The notes beneath the pieces were generated by a model. That model saw only the letters and a list, made by a program, of their open reading frames with translations. It did not search any database and was not told where the DNA came from. This document shows positions 1 through 7,081 of a stretch of DNA of 64,000 bases, in pieces (the first letter of the stretch is position 1; each line of letters opens with the position of its first letter). The stretch lies in assembly GCA_023389255.1 (NCBI GenBank), contig JAEWER010000019.1, positions 1 through 64,000 of the forward strand. Direction: 5' to 3'. Source of the stretch: Bacillota bacterium. GTDB lineage: Bacteria; Bacillota; Clostridia; Saccharofermentanales; DTU023. The position numbers were made by a program, and so were the translations under genes.

Positions 1-222
1 TTTTATCCTTGGACAAACCGTATGCTACACCTACAGCGAAGAAAAGTCCCATATTATCAAAGACTGCTCCGCCGACTTTCATAAAGAATATAGATGCCAA
101 ATTATCTCCGCCAAAGATGGAGCTAATTGCATAACCAATCGCCATAGCTAAAGCACAAACAGGCAAAATAGCTACGGGTTGCATTAGGGCACGACCCAAT
201 GCTTGAACTTTCCTCATCATAA
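1..222 (-). CDS. PTS glucose/N-acetylglucosamine-type EIIC, N-terminal part (gene runs off the window)
   Basis: The first 74 codons are present; the gene leaves the window at position 1. The start MMRKVQALGRALMQP followed by GGAVFDNMGLFFAVGVAYGLSKD matches the N-terminus of the glucose/GlcNAc family of PTS permeases, in which the membrane EIIC domain takes up and phosphorylates the sugar. ATG at 222 is chosen because AGGAGG lies 8 bases upstream; the next codon is also ATG. It lies downstream of the bacteriocin-like operon on the same strand but has its own candidate promoter, so the two are probably independent. Sugar specificity cannot be told from this fragment. Confidence 0.85.
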
Positions 223-244
223 TGAGTTCCTCCTAAATAATAAA

Positions 245-285
245 TAACCTACATAAGCTTTGGTTACTTTACATAAATAATTATA
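245..285 (-). promoter_or_regulatory. Candidate promoter and leader hairpin of the PTS gene
   Basis: On the minus strand a perfect TATAAT (280-285) precedes the PTS start; no good -35 is visible. Between it and the ATG is a short inverted repeat (TAACC 245-249 / GGTTA 262-266) that could be an antiterminator (RAT-like) or operator site, as is common for PTS genes. The family rule is known, but its use here is inference. Confidence 0.35.
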
Positions 286-306
286 TCAGTTTGCACAATA
301 GTCCTT

Positions 307-1080
307 CTAATTAGTGATTTTTTCTTCTGCAAGCCACTTCTCTAAAGTATCCATAACTTTATCTTTTTCTGACCAATCCACAGAAAAACGCTTTTTACCA
401 TTTTCAAAAATCTGTAGGCAGGGCGTCTCTACAAACCCTTGTTGCCGTTTGAATTCTTGCCATTCTTGTTTCCCATGGGCATGTATATCATCTAAAAGTA
501 CTACTAAAATCAATTTGTTATGCAAGTTATGCAAGGTCGACAGATACTGATTGAACACAGAACAATCCTGACAACTATCTCTTTCTAAAACTAGAGAATA
601 ATTGTTTAGATGATCTTGTAAACTATCTGTCCAGGTATCCCAACTAACCTTTAACAAGTTATTTGAAGCTTGATGGGATTGTATATCTCTTAATAACTCT
701 AGATCATGATCCTGAAATAAACCATCATTTCTATAGATTAATTCCCCATTTCTATAACCTAAAAGCACAGGTGTTTTATTAATTCTCAACTCAGATAGGA
801 GATATCTTTTATTTGGTTCAGCGTTGATATCAAGCTGGTAAAAATTGGAGTTTAAACTAGCTTCTTCACTGACAAGATCATGTAAGCTATTACATGACAG
901 ACAATTCTTTTGATACAAAAATACTGTAAAGTTCTCTTTGTTCTCTATTTTATCTTTTATCTGTTTCACGCTAATTTCTTGGATAGCTGTATGTTTATCT
1001 TGTGGGAAATATAAATATAGCCACAACGAAACTAGGAATAAACATATCAATAAAATAGATACTATTAGTGCCTTTTTCAT
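307..1080 (-). CDS. Membrane-anchored tandem thioredoxin-fold protein of the bacteriocin operon
   Basis: 257 residues. One N-terminal membrane segment (about residues 4-24) is followed by two thioredoxin-like domains. The first has C60-L-S-C63 with a cis-Pro candidate at TP 103-104; the second has C170-Q-D-C173 with a TP at 219-220. This predicts an extracytoplasmic thiol-disulfide oxidoreductase. Its start overlaps the stop of the C39 exporter by 4 bases (ATGA), so the two are translationally coupled. Sublancin-type glycocin operons encode thioredoxin-like BdbA/BdbB to make the two nested disulfides; by position and fold this protein is the likely counterpart. The tandem architecture in one chain is unusual. 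It could alternatively confer immunity or redox protection, for which there is no direct evidence. Confidence 0.7.
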   Translation of the reverse strand: MKKALIVSILLICLFLVSLWLYLYFPQDKHTAIQEISVKQIKDKIENKENFTVFLYQKNCLSCNSLHDLVSEEASLNSNFYQLDINAEPNKRYLLSELRINKTPVLLGYRNGELIYRNDGLFQDHDLELLRDIQSHQASNNLLKVSWDTWTDSLQDHLNNYSLVLERDSCQDCSVFNQYLSTLHNLHNKLILVVLLDDIHAHGKQEWQEFKRQQGFVETPCLQIFENGKKRFSVDWSEKDKVMDTLEKWLAEEKITN

Positions 1081-3197
1081 CGCTTATCTCCTTCTGTATC
1101 AATTTTTATTGCATACTGACATTTTTCAGATACTTCCTGATCATGCGTGACGATAATGAAATAGTCTTCTGCTTCTATCAATTTGGATAGCCAAAAGTTT
1201 TTAACATCTTCGGAGAATCCAGTAATAAGTTCATCGATAATCTTAATTGTGGAATCAGTCGCCAAAGCTCTGAGTAAATGTAGGGAATTTATTTCTCCAA
1301 AGGATAAGTTCGAACCATTTTCTAGCAGAGTGTCTTTCTCTAATATACCTAGTGCTCGTAGTTCATCTAAAGTTTGTATTATGAAAGAGTATCTATTTTT
1401 ATTACCGCTATATGGAGAATCTGAGAGAAAGATGTTTTCTTCTAAACTACCCGAGAAAATATGCTGTTTAGAAGAAAAGTAAGATATATACTGCGAACTG
1501 TTTTGTTTAGCTGTTTTTGCTATTTCCGCATTGACTAATATTCTTCCGTTATGATCACTTATGTAGTCAGATAATATTTTCATCAATGTTGTCTTACCGC
1601 AACCAGAATCTCCTAACACTGCAATTGTTTTGGCCACCGGGAATTCAAGACTAAAGCTCTGAAATATATTGTTTTCTGCACAATACCCATAGGTTAAGTT
1701 TTCTATTTTTATCAAATAATTTGGTCTTTGATAATTAAGCTTTGAAATTGGAGCATCCGCTAAGTACACAACATCGTTTAGATGCAGAGGCTGATACAAA
1801 CTGTTAAATATAAAATCTTTAGCAGTTCTATATTGAGCGAAAATAGATTGAAGTTCAGTAATTTTAGAAAAGGGCTGTAACATTCTACTAGCAAGAGCAT
1901 TAAACATCAAGAGGTAACCTTCGGCCAATCTTCCTGAGATAATTAAATATGTACCTAGAGCAATTAGTATTACTCCCAACGAATTTTGAATCAATCCTTG
2001 CAAAATTGATTTTGCAGATAAAAGAGTTAAAAACCTTTTTTGACCTGTCAGATACTGCAAATAATATTGTTCATTTATCGATAAAAAATGCTCTACTGCG
2101 CCCTGTTGTTTGATGATGTCAGTGCCTGCTAAAGTATCTATCGCTTTACTTATAAAAGTTCTGTTTAAATTATAAGTTTCTAATGTTGAAGCTACGATAG
2201 AGTCCTGCATAATGACGGCCAACAACATAAATAGAATTATTGGCACCAAGGCAAACACAGCCATATATATACTTATACGCATCAATATAAAAAAAGTACT
2301 AACAACAACGAATAGATCTAAAGGAATAGTGCTAATTATAGAAATTGTTTTATTTCTAAGGGTAGGAATCGTCTGTAATATAACTAGGCAATTTTCCTTA
2401 CTAATATTCTCATGAAAAGTTAGGTCAGCACTCAGGATTTTCTTAAGCAGTTGCTTGTAATAAAGCAAATCTATTTTTATGTTAAGCCTTAAAACTAGAA
2501 GTATATTACAAAATGCAAAAACGCTAATCCCTATCAAAATAGATAGATACATTAAAGCAAAATCCGGAATAGCCAAAGTCAGTTTATTAGGGATAACAAT
2601 ATCAAAAAAAGCACTAAAATAACTAGCACTGATCAAAGTAAGAAAGTATGAAATTATACCTAGTATAAGGGATATTACACTAGCTCCCATACACTTATGC
2701 CAAATAAAACTGGCAGAATTCAATGGGTTAGGATTTTTATAGGTGAGTATTAAGCTATCGTTTTCTATAGCTTCAATCATCAAAAAATATGGGCAAACAC
2801 AGCTATAAAATTTACCCAAAGATAAACCTTGAAGTTTTTGCTGGGTTGGATCCATAAAAAACACACCTTCTTTGGTGCATTTGTAAACCAATATGTAGTG
2901 ATACTCATCGTCTGTGTTTAGAAGCATTACCACTGGTAATTCAATTTCTAGTAAAGCTTGTTTACTCTCAAAGCTATAAACCCCTACTTGTATTCCTATC
3001 TTTTGTAAATACTGTTTGCAACTATAAATAGATACTCCTTCTTCTGAAGTGTGTAGCAATGTAGATAGTAAGCCAACAGGTATTCTCAGATTATCCCTGT
3101 ATTCTAAATATGCTGATATCACAGCTGCACAACAATTCTTAGTATCTGTTTGATAACGGATTATAGGCTTTTTAGTAAACATAAAACTTAGATCCAA
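1077..3197 (-). CDS. Peptidase-C39-containing bacteriocin ABC transporter (SunT-like)
   Basis: 706 residues in the order C39 protease, transmembrane domain, ATPase. The protease has C22 in a Gln-x5-Cys context (Q16, C22), a His in DEYHYILVY (about 99) and an Asp in FFMDPT (about 115), so its triad looks intact. Several membrane helices span about 165-450. The ATPase has Walker A GDSGCGKTT, a modified signature LSFGE, Walker B ending in DE (IIDEL) and the switch His in VTHD. Such proteins cut leader peptides and export the core. It starts 57 bases after the 72-residue Cys-rich precursor and overlaps the thioredoxin-like gene. The ATPase signature and Walker B are less canonical than usual, but the essential residues are present. 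Confidence 0.88.
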   Translation of the reverse strand: MDLSFMFTKKPIIRYQTDTKNCCAAVISAYLEYRDNLRIPVGLLSTLLHTSEEGVSIYSCKQYLQKIGIQVGVYSFESKQALLEIELPVVMLLNTDDEYHYILVYKCTKEGVFFMDPTQQKLQGLSLGKFYSCVCPYFLMIEAIENDSLILTYKNPNPLNSASFIWHKCMGASVISLILGIISYFLTLISASYFSAFFDIVIPNKLTLAIPDFALMYLSILIGISVFAFCNILLVLRLNIKIDLLYYKQLLKKILSADLTFHENISKENCLVILQTIPTLRNKTISIISTIPLDLFVVVSTFFILMRISIYMAVFALVPIILFMLLAVIMQDSIVASTLETYNLNRTFISKAIDTLAGTDIIKQQGAVEHFLSINEQYYLQYLTGQKRFLTLLSAKSILQGLIQNSLGVILIALGTYLIISGRLAEGYLLMFNALASRMLQPFSKITELQSIFAQYRTAKDFIFNSLYQPLHLNDVVYLADAPISKLNYQRPNYLIKIENLTYGYCAENNIFQSFSLEFPVAKTIAVLGDSGCGKTTLMKILSDYISDHNGRILVNAEIAKTAKQNSSQYISYFSSKQHIFSGSLEENIFLSDSPYSGNKNRYSFIIQTLDELRALGILEKDTLLENGSNLSFGEINSLHLLRALATDSTIKIIDELITGFSEDVKNFWLSKLIEAEDYFIIVTHDQEVSEKCQYAIKIDTEGDKR

Positions 3198-3231
3198 TTC
3201 AATAAACTACTATTTATAGAGATAGTTTTAT

Positions 3232-3248
3232 CTATTGAAATTCAATAG
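3232..3248 (-). promoter_or_regulatory. Intercistronic inverted repeat after the precursor gene
   Basis: CTATTGA-AAT-TCAATAG forms a perfect 7-bp-arm hairpin 7 bases beyond the precursor stop and upstream of the exporter. On the minus strand it is followed by an A/T stretch and a second, imperfect hairpin (about 3201-3230). Such structures often stabilise precursor mRNA or reduce read-through into exporter genes. It is AT-rich and weak, so a terminator role is uncertain. Confidence 0.4.
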
Positions 3249-3254
3249 GTTTAA

Positions 3255-3473
3255 TTAGGGACAGGTACAACCTACACAATTACCTGGCGGAGTAACTGGC
3301 TTAGTTGGTTTATAACCACATTGTTCTAAAAGCCATTGACAGGCTCCGCAATCTGCATTAGCCGCGATGGCAGCTAAGCATATAGGGACTTGAACTTTAC
3401 AGTTAATTCCCTTGCCACTTAACTCAATGTTTTTGATGTCTTCTAGACTTAGTTTTTTGATCGTGTTAGTCAT
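3255..3473 (-). CDS. Cys-rich bacteriocin precursor, glycocin-like
   Basis: 72 residues with a strong RBS (AAGGAG, 5-6 bases before ATG). The N-terminal part is leader-like (KKLSLEDIKNIELS). The rest has eight Cys: 25, 32, 42, 45, 52, 66, 69 and 71. C25-x6-C32 and C45-x6-C52 flank a loop holding C42, which is the CX6C / loop Cys / CX6C plan of sublancin, where the outer Cys form two nested disulfides and the loop Cys is S-glycosylated. The segment GKGINC after position 19 resembles the start of mature sublancin (GLGKAQC), so cleavage near 19-22 is likely. A Pro/Thr/Lys-rich tail with three further Cys follows. Neighbours (glycosyltransferase, C39 exporter, thioredoxin-fold protein) support the call. 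No full-length match is known to me. Confidence 0.75.
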   Translation of the reverse strand: MTNTIKKLSLEDIKNIELSGKGINCKVQVPICLAAIAANADCGACQWLLEQCGYKPTKPVTPPGNCVGCTCP

Positions 3474-3482
3474 AATTTCTCC

Positions 3483-3833
3483 TTATATTTGAATTGGATC
3501 TAAGAACAGATTTGTACACATATCTCTGACATCAAAGATATATGTAGGCAGTTGCTTTATATAGCCTGTTTTCAAAATTCGAGACAGATTTTCTTGACAC
3601 AGTTGCATATCCTGCAGGCTAAAAGCAATCTCGGCTACTAATTGATCAATATGATAACCAAAAGGGTTTATAGAAGTTGCGGAAAAATTTGTTTGTCCTT
3701 TAACCTCTAAAAGTTGTAATAATAATTTTCTCTGTTGTATTTGCGTAATAATAAATTCTAAACATGCCTTGTAGTAGGCAATATCTTCTAGGGTATTCCT
3801 ATTTTTTGATCTGAACTCTTCTCTACTAGCCAA
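3483..3833 (-). pseudogene. C-terminal part of the SunS-like glycosyltransferase, out of frame
   Basis: An open frame of 116 codons starting only with TTG at 3833 and overlapping the end of the upstream glycosyltransferase frame by 46 bases. Adding one A to the A6 run (T6 on the plus strand, 3802-3807) joins the two frames into one protein of about 418 residues, close to the 422 residues of SunS. The joined segment (LEDIAYYKACLEF) resembles the helical C-terminal repeats of SunS as I recall them. I therefore read it as the displaced C-terminus rather than an independent gene. Alternatives are a separate small protein, slippage-produced full-length protein, or a sequencing error in the homopolymer. 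Confidence 0.6.
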
Positions 3834-4738
3834 CTTAGATTCGCTAGATCTAAGCTATCGGTAAAAATAAAAAATAAATCTGCAAAAGCTCTTCTTTTAT
3901 AACCCTGATCTTTTAGCGACGAACTACTGTCTAAAATAATCTTTTTGAGTTTATCGATAAAGATTTCTCGCAATTCGCTTCCTGATACTAGATAACTATC
4001 TCTCGCTTCAAAATATTGCCATCTTACATAATGTGGTTCTGCTTGGAGATTTTTTATCATAAGCGAACAATTTCTTTTCAGTTTTTGTTTTATGTCAACT
4101 ACTTGATCATCGTAACCATCATGTTGCAAAACTATCGTACTTAAACATAGAGTGCTAACAGGATTGAGATCCGAGTATCTTAGTTCTTCATGTACATAAC
4201 CAAAATATCTTGCTTGGATTGATTTAGAAAATATTCTTGGCAAACCAATTACAGCTGTTCCATTATTGTTTTTGATTAAGGGAGCAATACACAGAGTTTT
4301 ATTGAAATTTCGAACTGTAAGTATCGCTTGTCGTATTGCAACCACATTTGATTCTAGCCATTCGTCAGCATCAATAAAAAAGATCCATTCATGCCGGCAG
4401 TAGTTAATCGCAGCATTTCTACTCTCTGCAAAATTATCACACCAAGGGTGCTGAAATAATTTTACTGACGGGGAAAAATCTTTTACCAAGGATTTTGTAT
4501 TATCTGTAGATCCAGTATCAACAACTATTACTTCATCGATCTGTTCTATTTTAGAGACAATAGAATGCAAACAACGCTTGATAGTTCTCTCAGCATTTTT
4601 ACAAATAATAACAAACGAAATAGGAAGTAGTTTAGTTGAATCATATTTAGAACCAAATTTTTCTTCTAGTTCCAATTTCTTTGTGCTGTCTAAATTTAGA
4701 TAATCAGGGTCATCAGACCACAGTATTCTCCTACTCAT
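3788..4738 (-). CDS. Family 2 glycosyltransferase, SunS-like peptide glycosyltransferase (frameshifted near its end)
   Basis: 316 residues before a stop caused by the frame change. It has the GT-A fold motifs of family 2: an N-terminal strand SFVIICKNAER (41-51), VVDTGSTDNT (72-81), HPWCDNFAESRN (97-108) and the metal-binding DAD at 123-125 in FFIDADEWL. In glycocin operons the equivalent enzyme attaches a sugar to a Cys or Ser of the precursor in the cytoplasm. Its ATG overlaps the glpP stop by 8 bases, and AGGAGG lies only 2 bases upstream, so translation is probably coupled to glpP. The catalytic domain is intact; the C-terminal helical part lies in the next frame. Confidence 0.8.
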   Translation of the reverse strand: MSRRILWSDDPDYLNLDSTKKLELEEKFGSKYDSTKLLPISFVIICKNAERTIKRCLHSIVSKIEQIDEVIVVDTGSTDNTKSLVKDFSPSVKLFQHPWCDNFAESRNAAINYCRHEWIFFIDADEWLESNVVAIRQAILTVRNFNKTLCIAPLIKNNNGTAVIGLPRIFSKSIQARYFGYVHEELRYSDLNPVSTLCLSTIVLQHDGYDDQVVDIKQKLKRNCSLMIKNLQAEPHYVRWQYFEARDSYLVSGSELREIFIDKLKKIILDSSSSLKDQGYKRRAFADLFFIFTDSLDLANLSWLVEKSSDQKIGIP

Positions 4739-5300
4739 ACCCTCCTACCCCACTCATCGACACTGCAATTGCGCCCGCTTTTAATGCGTTGTCGACGTCT
4801 TCTTTGGAACTCAACAAACCGCCAGCGATGATATCCGTTTTATGCTCATCCTTTAGCTGTTTAAAGTAACGAGTGACAATACCAGGGAGACATTCAATAA
4901 AATCAGGATTTGCGATCTCTACATTTTTACCGATGCTTTCGATCGACATCGAGTCTAATTGGAAAACTCTTAAGATTGTACTAAATCCTTTTTCTTTGGC
5001 GTAATGTAGCAGCTTGGCACGAGTGGAGATCACACCATCGGTCAAAGTTTGTTCCGCTAAAAAATCAATCGCTGCCTCGCGTTGAGCTAAACCTTCGATC
5101 AAGTCGATATGTACATAGACAATCTTATGTGCTTTTTTGCATTGCTCTACTAAGTCAGCGATATTGCAAAGATTTCCGTACAGTAGAAATACGACTGGCA
5201 GATGACTTTTTATCGCCTTTTGAAATGCCTCTTCGGTCTTGACGGCAAAGATAATTGGTTGCTCTTTTAAAATACTTTTAATCAACACTGCTCCATCCAT
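4731..5300 (-). CDS. glpP: Glycerol-3-phosphate-responsive antiterminator GlpP
   Basis: 189 residues matching the GlpP family along its length: a TIM-barrel-like RNA-binding protein that, with glycerol-3-phosphate, prevents termination in glp leaders. Recognisable segments include FLLYGNLCNI, VYVHIDLIEGLA, DGVISTRAKLL, PDFIECLPGI and IAGGLLSSKEDVDNAL. It is divergent from the glycerol operon, whose leader carries a strong terminator (5484-5527), the expected target. Its 3' end overlaps the glycosyltransferase gene by 8 bases, so the bacteriocin-like genes may be read from the glpP promoter. Confidence 0.92.
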   Translation of the reverse strand: MDGAVLIKSILKEQPIIFAVKTEEAFQKAIKSHLPVVFLLYGNLCNIADLVEQCKKAHKIVYVHIDLIEGLAQREAAIDFLAEQTLTDGVISTRAKLLHYAKEKGFSTILRVFQLDSMSIESIGKNVEIANPDFIECLPGIVTRYFKQLKDEHKTDIIAGGLLSSKEDVDNALKAGAIAVSMSGVGGYE

Positions 5301-5343
5301 CCTTATGTGATTATTATCTCTTTATGTTGTGTGATAGCTAGTA

Positions 5344-5372
5344 AATATTTTATGCTAATTGCATAAAATATT
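5344..5372. promoter_or_regulatory. 12-bp-arm palindrome between glpP and the glycerol operon
   Basis: AATATTTTATGC (5344-5355), five bases, then its exact reverse complement (5361-5372). It lies in the divergent intergenic region, 45 bases before the glpP start and about 30 bases upstream of the glp -35. It could be an operator for a dimeric regulator of one or both promoters. The binding protein is unknown. Confidence 0.45.
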
Positions 5373-5401
5373 AGTTGCATCAGCTATTTTTGTATGATAA
5401 A

Positions 5402-5430
5402 TTGTCATCAAGTTCGAATTCAAGTATAAG
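5402..5430 (+). promoter_or_regulatory. Candidate sigma-A promoter of the glycerol operon
   Basis: TTGTCA (5402-5407), a 17-base spacer and TATAAG (5425-5430), with a start expected near 5437. The transcript would begin about 45 bases before the leader terminator, leaving room for the GlpP target. Confidence 0.6.
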
Positions 5431-5483
5431 TTTTGAACGTCATACATTTACACTAACTCAACAAGAACCATAGAGATTGTGAG

Positions 5484-5527
5484 CAGAGGTCATCTTCTTG
5501 AGAGGAGACACTCTGTATTTTTATTTT
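5484..5527 (+). terminator. Leader terminator of the glycerol operon (GlpP antitermination target)
   Basis: A long hairpin at 5484-5515: CAGAG+GTC+TCTTC, loop TTGA, GAGGA+GAC+CTCTG, with one unpaired A on each side, followed by a T-rich run 5516-5527. It lies before the first structural gene and just after the sequence CATAGAGATTGTGAG, similar in position to the GlpP-responsive leaders of Bacillus. The hairpin is seen directly; control by the adjacent glpP product is inference from the family. Confidence 0.8.
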
Positions 5528-5572
5528 CAGATTTTCTCCTCGAGAGCTAGCGTAAGCAGTAAGGAGAAAATT

Positions 5573-7069
5573 ATGTACGATGTAGCTATTTTAGGTGCGG
5601 GTGTTATCGGCTGTAGTCTAGCCTACGAATTATCCCGTTATAACCTAAAAGTTCTTTTGCTCGACAAAGAAAATGACGTTTCGCTAGGAGCTTCACGGGC
5701 GAACACAGCGATCGTCCACGGTGGCTATGACCCAGAGCCTGATAGCCTGATGGGAAAACTCAATGTCAAAGGTGCTAAAAAATGCATGGAAATGGTCAAA
5801 ACCTTAGACGTCGAGTTCCGCAAAACAGGCTCCTTGGTTGTCGGTTTTGATGAAAACGACCGCAAGACAGTCGAAATGCTCTACGAACGTGGTTTAGCCA
5901 ACGGTTGTGAAGGACTTGAAATTTGGGACGGTGAACGTTGTCGCGAGCACGAGCCGTTTTTATCCAAAGAAGTTACCTGCGCTCTGTGGATCCCCGAATC
6001 TGGTGTCATCAATCCTTGGGAATTGACAACTGCCTATGCCGAAGTAGCGGTAAGAGAAGGTGTCGAACTCAAATTAAACAGCGAAGTTATCGATCTCCAA
6101 AAACACGACGATCACTACCACATCAAATGCAAAGATCAGGAATACAAAGCTAGATTTGTCGTCAACTGTTGTGGTGCAAATAGTGACCGCATCCACAATT
6201 TAGTGGCTAAACCAGAATTTAAAATCACCCCCACAAAGGGTGAGTATTTCTTGCTCGACCGTGCAGTCGGCGAGTTGGTAAACAGCGTTATCTTCCAATG
6301 TCCCAGCAAAGTCGGCAAAGGAATTTTAGTCTCACCGACCGTCCACCTCAACACCTTGGTCGGTCCCGACGCGCAAGTAGTCGAAGACAATGAAGATACT
6401 TCGGTCAGCCAAAAAGGATTGGACTATGTTGAGTTACACGCCAAACGCTCCATCCCCAATCTCAACTTAAGGTACAACATCCGCAACTACGCAGGTGTTA
6501 GAGCCAACAGCGATTACGGTGATTTCTTTGTCAAAATCTCCGCTCCCCATTTTCTCGACATGGCAGCTATAAAATCGCCTGGTCTAACTTGTGCTCCTGT
6601 ATTGGCTGAATACGGAGTTAAATTACTTAGCGATGCTGGACTGGAATTACACGAAAAATCTAATTGGAATGGCGAGCGAAAAATTACTCGTTTCAAAATG
6701 TTGAGCGATGAAGAACGCGCTCAAAAGGTAGCAGAAAATCCTCTCTACGGCAGAATTATCTGTCGCTGCGAAACCATCACGGAAGGTGAGATTGTCGACG
6801 CTATCCACCGCGGTATCACTCCTTGCTCACTCGACGGTGTCAAGCGTCGTTGTGGCACAGGCATGGGACGTTGCCAAGGCGGTTTCTGCGGTCCTCGTAT
6901 CGTCGAGATCTTAGCTAGGGAAACTGGTAAAAAACCTGAAGATATCCTGCAGGATAAAGCCGGTAGCTACATTTTGATCGGTGACACCAAGGTGAATCCG
7001 ACAACTGACGAAGCGATATCAGAAACAATTTCGCCAGAGACAACAGCTGCTCAGAGCGAGCACAACTAA
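5573..7069 (+). CDS. FAD-dependent glycerol-3-phosphate dehydrogenase-type oxidoreductase with C-terminal [2Fe-2S]-like domain
   Basis: 498 residues from ATG 5573, chosen because AAGGAG lies 7 bases upstream and the protein then opens with the FAD fold MYDVAILGAGVIG; a longer frame to 5498 would run through the leader terminator. The N-terminal DAO-type flavin domain is followed by a BFD-like Cys cluster at about 397-439 (CRCE, PCSLDGVKRRCGTGMGRCQGGFC). Clostridial proteins of this type sit with a second flavoprotein and a DUF1667 protein as an anaerobic glycerol-3-phosphate dehydrogenase. The next genes are exactly these, then glpK and glpF. The closest named relative is GlpA/LhgO. Codon use is rich in GTC, ATC and GAC compared with neighbours. 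Confidence 0.88.
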   Translation: MYDVAILGAGVIGCSLAYELSRYNLKVLLLDKENDVSLGASRANTAIVHGGYDPEPDSLMGKLNVKGAKKCMEMVKTLDVEFRKTGSLVVGFDENDRKTVEMLYERGLANGCEGLEIWDGERCREHEPFLSKEVTCALWIPESGVINPWELTTAYAEVAVREGVELKLNSEVIDLQKHDDHYHIKCKDQEYKARFVVNCCGANSDRIHNLVAKPEFKITPTKGEYFLLDRAVGELVNSVIFQCPSKVGKGILVSPTVHLNTLVGPDAQVVEDNEDTSVSQKGLDYVELHAKRSIPNLNLRYNIRNYAGVRANSDYGDFFVKISAPHFLDMAAIKSPGLTCAPVLAEYGVKLLSDAGLELHEKSNWNGERKITRFKMLSDEERAQKVAENPLYGRIICRCETITEGEIVDAIHRGITPCSLDGVKRRCGTGMGRCQGGFCGPRIVEILARETGKKPEDILQDKAGSYILIGDTKVNPTTDEAISETISPETTAAQSEHN

Positions 7070-7081
7070 AGGAGGTAGCAC

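Noticed and set aside
5498..5572. Longer start of the glycerol-3-phosphate dehydrogenase at 5498
   Set aside because: That start lies inside the leader terminator hairpin and has no RBS; ATG 5573 has AAGGAG and begins the flavin fold.
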